Below are positions 1-7,106 of a stretch of DNA of 20,433 nucleotides, in pieces; the first letter of the stretch is position 1, and every line of letters begins with the position of its first letter. The position numbers were made by a program, and so were the translations under genes. The notes under the pieces were generated by a model. It had not been told where the DNA came from. It was given only the letters and a program-made list of their open reading frames with translations, and did not search any database. The DNA is taken from assembly GCA_900313435.1 (NCBI GenBank), contig OMRF01000220.1, positions 1 through 20,433 on the forward strand. The letters are read 5' to 3'. The stretch is from an uncultured Lachnospiraceae bacterium (lineage in GTDB: Bacteria > Bacillota > Clostridia > Lachnospirales > Lachnospiraceae).

Positions 1-74
1 CCTACGACAACGGCCTGGGAATAAGGGCCGATCGCCTGGGGGGCCTTGAGCGTGGATACTTCTTTCTTTTCCAT
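1..74 (-). CDS. ridA: RidA/YjgF-family protein, N-terminal fragment
   Basis: Only the first 24 codons are in the window; the gene continues beyond base 1. The N-terminus contains APQAIGPYSQAV, the signature start of the RidA (YjgF/YER057c/UK114) family. RidA proteins are small cytosolic enamine/imine deaminases that hydrolyse reactive 2-aminoacrylate and related intermediates released by PLP enzymes. The ATG at 72-74 is preceded by an AAGGAG ribosome binding site (84-89 on the minus strand) at 9-nt spacing. The gene lies 25 nt downstream of cvfB on the same strand with no terminator between, so the two are probably co-transcribed. Family assignment is firm because the motif is distinctive; the exact subfamily cannot be judged from 24 residues. 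Confidence 0.85.
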   Translation of the reverse strand, partial: MEKKEVSTLKAPQAIGPYSQAVVV

Positions 75-99
75 TTTCAGTTTCTCCTTTTCTTAAGCT

Positions 100-939
100 T
101 CAATCATTGGTCTTTCTGATCTTTCCGTCTGAAAGATCTATCTTTCGTTTTTTGTAAAGGCCTCCTATTGCGCGTTTGAAGGCGCTTTTTGAAAGGCCTG
201 TCTCCCTCATTATTACATCGGGGGTGGCCTTTTCGGTGAAAGGAAGGACACCGCCATACTCGTCTATCAGCATGAGGAGTGATTCTTCATCCTCCTCCAT
301 CTGTTTGAAGGCTACTTCTCTTATAGAGATATCGAGCTTTCCATCCTCCTTCACATTTGTGACTCTGGCGTTTAAGACAGTGCCGATCCTCATCTCGTTT
401 CTTCGTTCAAATTTCGGGAGCATGGCAGAGTATCTGTCATCTACTGCCGCGAAAACTCCGAAATCATGACCGAATTCGTAGATCCTTGCCCGTACATCAT
501 CACCCGCCCTGTAGGGAGAGTTCGCTGAAAGAAGGTGATAAAGTCCCTTCATTGAGGCGCAAAGCCGGCCGCTCTTGTCCTTGTAGAGCCGCACCAGTAT
601 CTCGTCTCCTTCCCGGGGATGCTCGGTCATTTCGGCATAAGGAAGGAAAAGCTCCTTTGGAAGTCCCCAGTCTAAAAAAGCGCCGATCTTTGTCAGGGAA
701 GTGACTTTAAGGACTGCAAAGCCTCCGAGGGTAATAGGAACGGTCTCTGTCGTTGCTACCGGCCGATCTTCCGAATCAAGATAGAGGAAACACGAAAGCT
801 CATCCCCTGCGCGCATATCCTCTGTCACATACTTCTTCGGGAGAAGGATTTCCTCCTTTTCTCCTTTTTTTGAGAGATAAGCACCGTTTCCTGTAAAACG
901 CAGGATGGTAAGGATATTGGTTTTTCCGATCTCAAGCAT
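100..939 (-). CDS. cvfB: CvfB-type S1 RNA-binding protein
   Basis: This 279-residue protein matches the CvfB/YitL family in length and layout. It starts with MLEIGK, has S1-like OB-fold modules at about residues 1-65 (LLPKKYV), 68-130 (GGFAVLKVTSLTKIGAFLDWGLPKELFLPYAEM) and 145-208, and ends in a winged-helix-like segment at about 215-275 (ETGLSKSAFKRAIGGLYKKRKI). CvfB is a cytosolic RNA-binding protein; in Staphylococcus it affects virulence gene expression, and its general role is taken as RNA binding. The start is fixed by the family N-terminus. No Shine-Dalgarno sequence precedes it; instead an extended -10 box lies 6 nt upstream, so the mRNA is probably leaderless. A ridA-family gene follows 25 nt downstream. 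The internal S1-domain boundaries are approximate. Confidence 0.9.
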   Translation of the reverse strand: MLEIGKTNILTILRFTGNGAYLSKKGEKEEILLPKKYVTEDMRAGDELSCFLYLDSEDRPVATTETVPITLGGFAVLKVTSLTKIGAFLDWGLPKELFLPYAEMTEHPREGDEILVRLYKDKSGRLCASMKGLYHLLSANSPYRAGDDVRARIYEFGHDFGVFAAVDDRYSAMLPKFERRNEMRIGTVLNARVTNVKEDGKLDISIREVAFKQMEEDEESLLMLIDEYGGVLPFTEKATPDVIMRETGLSKSAFKRAIGGLYKKRKIDLSDGKIRKTND

Positions 940-945
940 AAGGAT

Positions 946-954
946 ATGATAACA
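946..954 (-). promoter_or_regulatory. Extended -10 promoter of cvfB, leaderless layout
   Basis: On the minus strand the sequence reads TGTTATCAT, an extended -10 element (TG at 953-954, TATCAT at 946-951). Six bases (atcctt) separate it from the cvfB ATG at 939, so the expected transcription start falls on or next to the A of the ATG. The best -35 at 17-bp spacing is poor (TTTATT), as is common with extended -10 promoters. No ribosome binding site exists between the box and the start codon. Confidence 0.6.
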
Positions 955-990
955 TTACTTTTACGAATAATAAAGAAATCTTTCAACGCT

Positions 991-1018
991 TTCATAAAAA
1001 CCAAAGATAGATTATAAT
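991..1018 (+). promoter_or_regulatory. SigA-type promoter of trxB unit
   Basis: A perfect TATAAT at 1013-1018 is preceded at 16-bp spacing by TTCATA (991-996, 4 of 6 matches to TTGACA). The transcript would start near 1025, giving a leader of about 23 nt that contains a strong AAAGGAGGG ribosome binding site (1035-1043) before the trxB ATG. It lies in the 108-bp divergent gap shared with the cvfB promoter. This normal leader contrasts with the leaderless layout of its divergent partner. Confidence 0.7.
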
Positions 1019-1047
1019 CAAAGAACATTGTCCGAAAGGAGGGTTTT

Positions 1048-2004
1048 ATGGGGAAAATATATGATACTGTTGTGATCGGGAACGGTCCTGCAGGGCTTAC
1101 CGCCGCAATATATGCAGTAAGAGCGGGTTATCAGACCCTTGTTGTTTCGGAGGATCCGTCGGGAGGCGGACAGATCGCGAGGACCTATGAGGTGGCGAAT
1201 TATCCGGGGCTTAACGGGATAAGCGGAATGGAGCTCGGGGAGAAATTCAGGGAACACGCGAAGGCACTTGGGGCTGAAGAACTTTTGGATCACGTCAGCG
1301 CCATAGAGAAGGCAGAGGATTCTTCAAGTGAAGAAGGCGATATCCCTCTTCTTACCGTTGTTACCGGAAATGACAGGCTTCTTGCAAAGTCAGTTATCAT
1401 TGCGACAGGAGCCTCCCACAGAAAGCTCGGGGTACCCGGAGAGGAGAGGCTTTCCGGCTCCGGAGTCAGCTACTGTGCCACCTGCGATGGGGGCTTTTTC
1501 AGAAATAAGACGGTTGCAGTTGTCGGCGGCGGTGATGTTGCGCTTGAGGATGCCATATATCTTTCGAGATTTGCGGAAAAGGTCTTCATCATCCACAGGA
1601 GAGATGAGTTCAGGGGTGTGAAGGCACTCCAGAGAGAGCTTCTTTCAAATGAAAAGATAGAGCCGATATATGATACCATTGTCACCGAGATCGAAGGCGA
1701 TATGTCGGTCAGTTCATTAAAGCTTAAAAATGTGAAGACAAATGAGGAAAGCTCGCTTCCTGTGAACGGTATCTTCGTGGCTGTCGGGATCAGGCCGAAT
1801 CTTGAGGGGATCGAAGGGCTTCCGGAGCTTGACGAGGCAGGCTATATAAAAGCGGATGAAAGCTGCGTCACATCGATCCCGGGAATCTTTGCCGCAGGTG
1901 ATGTGAGGACAAAGGCACTCAGGCAGGTCATTACTGCGGCAGCCGACGGGGCGAATGCGGTGACTTCCATCGGAAGATATTTTACTGAGGAGGGAAAGAG
2001 ATGA
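1048..2004 (+). CDS. trxB: Thioredoxin reductase (NADPH)
   Basis: A flavoprotein of 318 residues, the usual length for low-Mr bacterial thioredoxin reductases. It passes electrons from NADPH through FAD and a redox disulfide to thioredoxin in the cytosol. Visible elements are the FAD-binding GNGPAG (11-16), the redox-active CATC motif (C143 and C146), the NADPH-binding GGGDVALEDA (160-169) and HRRDEFR (183-189), which specifies NADPH, and the C-terminal FAD motif FAAGDVR (281-287). The usual GGGDSA reads GGGDVA here, a conservative change. The ATG follows a strong AAAGGAGGG. The stop overlaps the next gene by 4 nt (ATGA), implying translational coupling to the carbamate kinase. A trxA gene, its likely substrate, is at the other end of the window. 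Family assignment is very secure. Confidence 0.97.
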   Translation: MGKIYDTVVIGNGPAGLTAAIYAVRAGYQTLVVSEDPSGGGQIARTYEVANYPGLNGISGMELGEKFREHAKALGAEELLDHVSAIEKAEDSSSEEGDIPLLTVVTGNDRLLAKSVIIATGASHRKLGVPGEERLSGSGVSYCATCDGGFFRNKTVAVVGGGDVALEDAIYLSRFAEKVFIIHRRDEFRGVKALQRELLSNEKIEPIYDTIVTEIEGDMSVSSLKLKNVKTNEESSLPVNGIFVAVGIRPNLEGIEGLPELDEAGYIKADESCVTSIPGIFAAGDVRTKALRQVITAAADGANAVTSIGRYFTEEGKR

Positions 2005-2942
2005 AAAAGAAGAGGGTAGTTATAGCACTGGGGCATGAAGCGCTTGGTACCACGCTTCCCGAACAGCAGGAGGCTGCAAAGAAGAGCGCGGTGTCCGTAT
2101 GTGATTTTATAGAGCAGGGCTATTCGGTGGCGATCACTCATTCAAACGGACCGCAGGTATCCATGATCCACGCGGCATTGAATGAATTTTCAAAGAACCA
2201 TCCCGAATACACGAACACTCCCATGAGTGTTGCTTCGGCCATGAGCCAGGGATATATCGGCTACGATCTTCAGAATGCCATCCGGTCGGAACTCCTCTCC
2301 AGAGGATTGATAAACACGGTTTCAACCGTTCTGACCCAGGTTACGGTCGATCCTTATGATGAGGCCTTCTATCGTCCCACAAAGGTTATAGGACGTCATC
2401 TCTCAAAGGAAGAGGCTGAAGCGGAGGAGAAAAAAGGGAATCATGTACAGAGTGAAGAGGATGGTTCCTTCCGTCGTATAGTGGCTTCTCCCCAGCCTAT
2501 AGAGATAATCGAGATAGAAGCGATCGAGGCTCTCCTTGATGCCGGACAGGTTGTTATAGCCTGCGGTGGCGGCGGCATTCCGGTGCTCGCCCAGGAAAAC
2601 CGTCTGAAGGGCGCTTCCGCCGTGATAGAAAAGGACATTGCGGCAGGCAGGATGGCAGAGCTTTTAAATGCCGATATGCTTATCTTCCTTACAGGTACGG
2701 AAAAGGTCTGCCTGAATTTCGGAAAGCCTGATGAGAAGCCTCTTGACTATATGAATGTTTCAGACGCGAAAAAGTATATGGAGGCCGGAGAGTTCGGCGA
2801 AGGGACCATGGAGCCGAAGATCAGGGCAGCGATCGACTATATCGGAAATTCGGCGGTCAGGAAGGCACTCGTTGCGAAGCTTTCGGCGGTGAAGACCTCC
2901 TTCCTTGCCGGTGAGCAGGGGACTCTCATTACATTGAAGTAA
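2001..2942 (+). CDS. arcC: Carbamate kinase (GHEA-type)
   Basis: This 313-residue protein is an amino-acid-kinase-fold carbamate kinase, which makes ATP from carbamoyl phosphate and ADP in fermentative arginine, citrulline or purine/allantoin breakdown. Supporting motifs are THSNGPQV (47-54), MSQGYIGYDLQNAI, the CGGGGIPV glycine loop and VIEKD. The N-terminal phosphate-binding loop reads ALGHEALG (residues 9-16) instead of the textbook ALGGNA; I recall this form in clostridial carbamate kinases, so I read it as a clade variant, not damage. The gene overlaps trxB by 4 nt and is followed after 4 nt by a glycosyltransferase gene. No ornithine carbamoyltransferase or arginine deiminase gene is nearby, so the source of carbamoyl phosphate is not shown by context. 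Confidence 0.92.
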   Translation: MKKKRVVIALGHEALGTTLPEQQEAAKKSAVSVCDFIEQGYSVAITHSNGPQVSMIHAALNEFSKNHPEYTNTPMSVASAMSQGYIGYDLQNAIRSELLSRGLINTVSTVLTQVTVDPYDEAFYRPTKVIGRHLSKEEAEAEEKKGNHVQSEEDGSFRRIVASPQPIEIIEIEAIEALLDAGQVVIACGGGGIPVLAQENRLKGASAVIEKDIAAGRMAELLNADMLIFLTGTEKVCLNFGKPDEKPLDYMNVSDAKKYMEAGEFGEGTMEPKIRAAIDYIGNSAVRKALVAKLSAVKTSFLAGEQGTLITLK

Positions 2943-2946
2943 GGAT

Positions 2947-4041
2947 ATGAGAAAAGTACTTATGATCCTTCCGGCCATGAATGTGAGCGGAGGGATCGAA
3001 AATCTTTTTCTTAATTATCTTCGGCATATCGACAGAGAGCGGTATTGCTTTGATTTTGTCGTTCACGAAATGAATGACATCTCAGTCGGACATATGGCTG
3101 AAGATCTGGGGGCAAAGGTCTTTCTGATGCCGCCCTTCTCACTCCGGACGATGAAAAAGATAGGTGAAAAGTATAAAAGGATATTATCTTCAGGGAACTA
3201 TGACATAGTCCATTCAAGCATGGCAAATGCCTCATTCTTCTATCTTTCCGAGGCGAAGAAGGCAGGCATAGGAGTTCGGATACAGCATAGCCATCAGGAT
3301 CGCGCGGCAGATCGTCTAAGTCATGCAGTCAGAAATATCCCGCTCCTTAAGATGGGAAATTCTCAAGCTACGGCATACGCCGCCTGTTCCGAAAACGCCG
3401 GAAGATTTCTTTTCAAGCAAAAGCCCTTTTTCATAATTAATAATGCTATTGACTACGATAAGTTTCGCTTTGATGAAGAAAAGCGCAGGGAATTCAGAAA
3501 CAGATATTCCTTAAGAAACGAATTCGTCGTAGGTACTGCAGGCAGGCTCTGTCCGCAGAAGAATCAGGCACATCTTTTGCGGGACTTTCAAAAACTCAAG
3601 GAAATAAAGCCCGATGCCATGCTTTTAATTGCAGGAGAGGGCGAACTTAGAGATTCACTTCAGCTCCTTTGCGCTGAGCTTTCTGTTTCAAACAGCGTGA
3701 TCTTTTTAGGTCCCGTGAAGGAGATGCCATCCTTCCTTTCCGCCATTGATTGTTTTGTTTTCACATCGCTTTACGAGGGGCTTCCCGTTTCCGGAGTTGA
3801 GGCTCAGGCAAACGGGCTTCCCTGCGTGTTTTCCGATACCATCACAAAGGAAGCTGATATATCCGGAAACGTGGATTTTCTTTCCCTCGACAAGCCGTCC
3901 TCCTTCTGGGCGTCTGTTATAGCTTCGGGAAAGAGACAGGAGAGACCTTCTGTTCTTTCAGATCGCTTCGATATCACGGTCCAGGCCAAAAGGCTTATGG
4001 ATTTCTACGATAGTCTTGTTTTATCCGAAACATCTATATAA
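2947..4041 (+). CDS. Glycosyltransferase family 4 (GT4)
   Basis: A GT-B-fold retaining glycosyltransferase of 364 residues, probably transferring a nucleotide-activated sugar to a surface or exopolysaccharide precursor at the cytoplasmic membrane face. The N-terminal acceptor domain has the GGIE loop (15-18). The C-terminal donor domain has GTAGRLCPQKN (about 196-206), LLIAGEGE and the GT4 EX7E motif with E277 and E285 (YEGLPVSGVEA). No transmembrane segment is evident. The ATG is 4 nt after the carbamate kinase stop and uses a weak AAGGA-like site spanning that stop, so it probably relies on coupling. It resembles EpsF/CapM-type enzymes; sugar specificity cannot be told. No clear terminator follows in the 73-nt gap, which holds a promoter for the next gene. 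Confidence 0.9.
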   Translation: MRKVLMILPAMNVSGGIENLFLNYLRHIDRERYCFDFVVHEMNDISVGHMAEDLGAKVFLMPPFSLRTMKKIGEKYKRILSSGNYDIVHSSMANASFFYLSEAKKAGIGVRIQHSHQDRAADRLSHAVRNIPLLKMGNSQATAYAACSENAGRFLFKQKPFFIINNAIDYDKFRFDEEKRREFRNRYSLRNEFVVGTAGRLCPQKNQAHLLRDFQKLKEIKPDAMLLIAGEGELRDSLQLLCAELSVSNSVIFLGPVKEMPSFLSAIDCFVFTSLYEGLPVSGVEAQANGLPCVFSDTITKEADISGNVDFLSLDKPSSFWASVIASGKRQERPSVLSDRFDITVQAKRLMDFYDSLVLSETSI

Positions 4042-4078
4042 TCTCTTTTTATACGCGCTGGCTACATTATCTAGTAGA

Positions 4079-4107
4079 TGAAAAATAGACGCAAGGTGTG
4101 CTATACT
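4079..4107 (+). promoter_or_regulatory. Extended -10 promoter of glycosyltransferase unit, leaderless layout
   Basis: TGCTATACT (TG at 4099-4100, TATACT at 4102-4107) forms an extended -10 box. TGAAAA (4079-4084) sits at 17-bp spacing as a weak -35. Seven bases separate the -10 from the ATG at 4115, so transcription would begin at the start codon or one base before it, with no ribosome binding site. The same arrangement, GATGAAAAAT then 12 bp then TGnTATA(A/C)T, recurs before the sensor kinase gene at 18125-18155. Confidence 0.55.
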
Positions 4108-4114
4108 CACTCGC

Positions 4115-4930
4115 ATGACAGCAGAAATCATCATTGCGATCCACAAGCCATGCGCCATCCCGACGGAGTTAACCTCGGATGGCGCTTATATTCCGCTTTT
4201 TGTCGGCGCGGCAAATTCAAAACCTCTGTATATCAAGGGGGCTGAAGTCATCAGGCCGGAGGGGAAAATACCGGATGGTTTTTCTCCCGTGAGTCGCGAT
4301 GACAGCGGTGCCAATATTTCAGAAAAGAATCCCGGCTTCAGTGAACTCACAGGTCTCTACTGGCTGTACAAGAACAGCCCTGCAGATGCACTCGGGCTTG
4401 TTCATTACAGGAGATATTTCAAAGGACTATCAAAAGAAAAGGCAGAGAGTCTCCTTGAAACGCATGACATCATAGTGCCGAAGAAACGCAGGTATTATAT
4501 TGAAACCCTGTATTCGCATTATGCCAATACCCTCGACAAGTCTCATCTGGATGAAGCACTTTCGGTGATAAAGGAAAGGCATCCCGAATATGAGAAGGCT
4601 GCCATAGAGGCATATTCGAGGACCTGGGGCTATATGTTCAATATGTTTGTGATGAAGAGGGACTGCTTCAGGGATTACTGTGATTTTCTCTTTGACATAC
4701 TTTTTGAGCTGGAAAAAAGAAATCTTCCGGGAAGCAACGGGAGCGCATTTGAGAGAAGGCTCTACGGACGGGTCTCAGAGATATTGTTTAATGTATGGCT
4801 TGTAAAGCATAGTGAACTTTCACTTTTTGAGGTTGCCGTGAAGTCACCGGAAAGAGTGAACTGGATAAAAAAGGGCGGGGCCTTTCTTTCCGCGAAGTTC
4901 TTTAAGAAGAAGTACAAGGAGAGTTTTTGA
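4115..4930 (+). CDS. DUF4422 family glycosyltransferase
   Basis: A 271-residue protein with a nearly complete DUF4422 domain, a family of GT-A-like enzymes found in capsule and exopolysaccharide loci. Diagnostic blocks are IIIAIHKP (5-12), AYIPLFVGA (24-32), DSGANIS then FSELTGLYWLYKN (63-87) and GLVHYRRYF (94-102). The family is annotated as glycosyltransferase largely on genomic context; the reaction and sugar here are unknown. The start is fixed because DUF4422 begins within a few residues of the ATG. No Shine-Dalgarno sequence precedes it, and an extended -10 promoter ends 7 nt upstream, so translation is probably from a leaderless mRNA. A GT2 gene follows after 1 nt, with an AAGGAG site inside the end of this gene. 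Confidence 0.88.
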   Translation: MTAEIIIAIHKPCAIPTELTSDGAYIPLFVGAANSKPLYIKGAEVIRPEGKIPDGFSPVSRDDSGANISEKNPGFSELTGLYWLYKNSPADALGLVHYRRYFKGLSKEKAESLLETHDIIVPKKRRYYIETLYSHYANTLDKSHLDEALSVIKERHPEYEKAAIEAYSRTWGYMFNMFVMKRDCFRDYCDFLFDILFELEKRNLPGSNGSAFERRLYGRVSEILFNVWLVKHSELSLFEVAVKSPERVNWIKKGGAFLSAKFFKKKYKESF

Positions 4931-4931
4931 G

Positions 4932-5858
4932 ATGGCAACGGTTTCTGTCATTACTCCTTTTTATGACGGGAATGATTATATAAGGGCCTGGCAGGATTCG
5001 ATCTGCGACAACGAGAAGTACCTTCGGAAAATGAATGAGGAAAACCATACCGACTATTCCATGGAGGTGATCCTTGTCAACGATTCCCCTAGGATAGAGC
5101 CAGTGATAACGGGGATCAATTTAGGAAAGAAGAACTGGCGCACGATCGTGAACCGGGAGAATATCGGCATCCATGGCTCACGTGTCAGAGGTCTTTCGGT
5201 GTCCGGCGGAGAATATGTATTATTCCTGGATCAGGATGATATCCTGCGTTATGATGCGGTCTATGCTTTTCTGGATGAAGCAAAAAAGCATGATGAGGAT
5301 GCAGTCATCATCTCAAACGCCCTCATTGATTCGCAGGGAGAAAAGTTGAAGCTGGTAAGGACTTCTGCTCACAGGGCTCTTATGTGGGACCTTGATACAT
5401 ATTTAAAAGTCGGGAACCAGATCATATCTCCCGGTCAGTGCCTTATCAAAAAGACTCTGATACCTGATTTCTGGAAGGAAAACATCCTTAAGGAAAATGG
5501 GTCGGATGATTTCTTTCTCTGGCTTTTGATGATGAAAAACGGTGTAGAGGGAGTGTTCCTTGATGAGCCGCTCTATCACCATATTGAGACCGGGGTAAAT
5601 ATTTCAGGGGATGACGGCGCTACTGACCGCTCCTGCTTTGAGTTCCTTAAGCTTCTTTCCGGGAAAGGGATAATGTCGGAAAAAGAGATATCGACCCTTG
5701 AAAAAACACTTTCCGTAAAGAGCGGCTTTCGGAATGGCAACAAAGTAAAGAAGCTTGTGACAGCTATCAGGCATCCCGGAGTGGTAGGGAAAAATGTCAT
5801 ATATAAGGCAAGAACAAAGACCAGGTACGGCTTTGGAAGGATAGTGCCCGAGAAATGA
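4932..5858 (+). CDS. Glycosyltransferase family 2 (GT2)
   Basis: An inverting GT-A-fold glycosyltransferase of 308 residues, cytosolic or membrane-peripheral with no obvious TM helix. The N-terminus SVITPFYDGNDYI is the nucleotide-binding strand-loop, VNDSP (49-53) corresponds to the first acidic motif, and FLDQDD (98-103) is the metal-binding DXD region. The region before the C-terminus includes YHHIETGVNISGD, in the place where related transferases have a conserved His motif. It begins 1 nt after the DUF4422 stop with an AAGGAG site, and its stop overlaps the next GT2 gene by 4 nt (ATGA). Context suggests the three enzymes add successive sugars to one surface glycan; donors and linkages are unknown. 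Confidence 0.9.
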   Translation: MATVSVITPFYDGNDYIRAWQDSICDNEKYLRKMNEENHTDYSMEVILVNDSPRIEPVITGINLGKKNWRTIVNRENIGIHGSRVRGLSVSGGEYVLFLDQDDILRYDAVYAFLDEAKKHDEDAVIISNALIDSQGEKLKLVRTSAHRALMWDLDTYLKVGNQIISPGQCLIKKTLIPDFWKENILKENGSDDFFLWLLMMKNGVEGVFLDEPLYHHIETGVNISGDDGATDRSCFEFLKLLSGKGIMSEKEISTLEKTLSVKSGFRNGNKVKKLVTAIRHPGVVGKNVIYKARTKTRYGFGRIVPEK

Positions 5859-6832
5859 ACGGAAAGTATGATACCGTGGTGCTTCTTGCGACATATAACG
5901 GTGAACGATATATAGAGGAGCTCCTTTCCTCCCTCAGGGATCAGGAACTTAAGGACTTTGATGTAGTGGTCTCTGATGACGGTTCAACGGACGATACGGG
6001 AAGGATCATAGCAGATGATAAGTTTAGCCCCGATATCCCGCTTCACTTACTGACACGACCAAAGGATGATGAGAAGGGGGCAAAAGCAAATTTTCTCTTC
6101 CTCATCGAAAGCACTGAGGCGGACACATACTTCCTTTGCGATCAGGATGATGTGTGGTTTTCATCAAAGATGAAAAAGGAAAAGGAAAGGCTTGACGAGC
6201 TTAGAAAGAGGTTCGGTGATGATGTGCCGCTGCTTGTGTTTTCCGACGCGAAGGTTACGGACGGTGCGCTCAATGTCATTGATGCATCATTCCTTTCAAT
6301 GAACGGTCTTTCTGGCGAACGCACCGATTTCAGGCAGGTTTTGATAGATAATGTCGCGCCGGGGTGCACCATGTGCTTCAACAGGGCTCTCCGTGAAAAG
6401 TACCTGTCGGGAAGCGTGAAGTCAGGTGACAAAGGATCGCTTCAACTCATAGAGATGCATGATCATTATCTTCTGATGATAGCGGCAGTATTCGGACATG
6501 TGAGTTTTTTAAACGAGCCGACGCTTTTTTACAGACAGCATGAGGATAATCAGGTCGGATCGGAAGGAGAGAGCAAAGCGGCAAAGATAAAAAGGAACCT
6601 TTCGTCGCTTCTTTCCGGGACCTTCAAAAAAGAGAAGAAGGACTTTATTGAAAAAAAGAAGGATCTTGCAAAGGTGATGCTTCGTTTTCCGGATCTTCCG
6701 GATGAGGCAGAAAATATTTTTTCACAGTTTCTTAGTATGGATCGGATGAAAAAATCCGAACGGATGAGATTCCTGAAGGAGAACAATATCGGGCGAAACA
6801 GGAATGATCTTTGGTTTCGGCTGTTTGCCTGA
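5855..6832 (+). CDS. Glycosyltransferase family 2, rhamnosyltransferase-like
   Basis: A second GT2 enzyme, 325 residues. VVLLATYNGERYIEELLSSL (8-27) is the donor-binding start, SDDGS (40-44) the first Asp motif, CDQDDVW (95-101) the metal-binding DXD region, and LFYRQHEDNQVGS a C-terminal motif typical of RfbF/RfbG-like rhamnosyl- and related transferases. That similarity is of the motif only; rhamnose as the donor is inference. The protein differs clearly from the preceding GT2, so this is not a recent duplication. It overlaps the upstream gene by 4 nt and is followed 25 nt later by a small HTH gene, with no terminator or clear promoter between. Confidence 0.9.
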   Translation: MNGKYDTVVLLATYNGERYIEELLSSLRDQELKDFDVVVSDDGSTDDTGRIIADDKFSPDIPLHLLTRPKDDEKGAKANFLFLIESTEADTYFLCDQDDVWFSSKMKKEKERLDELRKRFGDDVPLLVFSDAKVTDGALNVIDASFLSMNGLSGERTDFRQVLIDNVAPGCTMCFNRALREKYLSGSVKSGDKGSLQLIEMHDHYLLMIAAVFGHVSFLNEPTLFYRQHEDNQVGSEGESKAAKIKRNLSSLLSGTFKKEKKDFIEKKKDLAKVMLRFPDLPDEAENIFSQFLSMDRMKKSERMRFLKENNIGRNRNDLWFRLFA

Positions 6833-6857
6833 GTGTTGTGTTGGGAGGAAATTATTC

Positions 6858-7106
6858 ATGAATGAAAGGGAAAAGCTTCTTGAGCTTCGAAAAAAGACGG
6901 GAATGAACAGAAGGGAATTCTGCCAGTATTTCAACATTCCTTACAGGACGGTTCAGGATTGGGAACTCGGCTCAAGAAAAATGCCGGGTTATCTTTTGGA
7001 ACTCATGGAGTTCAAGGCTGATGCCGTGAATCTGAAGAAGGAAAAGAAGAACTCAACGAAGACAGGGATCCCCAGTAATGACAGTGGAAAGGACAAGGAA
7101 AATTGA
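6858..7106 (+). CDS. Small helix-turn-helix protein, putative DNA-binding
   Basis: An 82-residue protein with an N-terminal helix-turn-helix of XRE/antitoxin-like type: LLELRKKTGMNRREFCQYFNIPYRTVQDWELGSRKMPGYLLELM over residues 7-50, with recognition helix near YRTVQDWE (29-36). The tail (58-82) is Lys/Glu/Ser-rich and probably disordered. The ATG was chosen because GGGAGGAAA lies about 10 nt upstream; an in-frame extension back to 6804 would overlap the GT2 gene and adds a Cys-rich stretch unlike the family. No toxin gene accompanies it, so it is not a visible toxin-antitoxin pair. Its stop overlaps the valS TTG start (TTGA). Binding sites and targets are unknown. Confidence 0.82.
   Translation: MNEREKLLELRKKTGMNRREFCQYFNIPYRTVQDWELGSRKMPGYLLELMEFKADAVNLKKEKKNSTKTGIPSNDSGKDKEN

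Noticed and set aside
6858..7106. Toxin-antitoxin antitoxin call for the HTH protein
   Set aside because: No toxin-like gene is adjacent; neighbours are a glycosyltransferase and valS.
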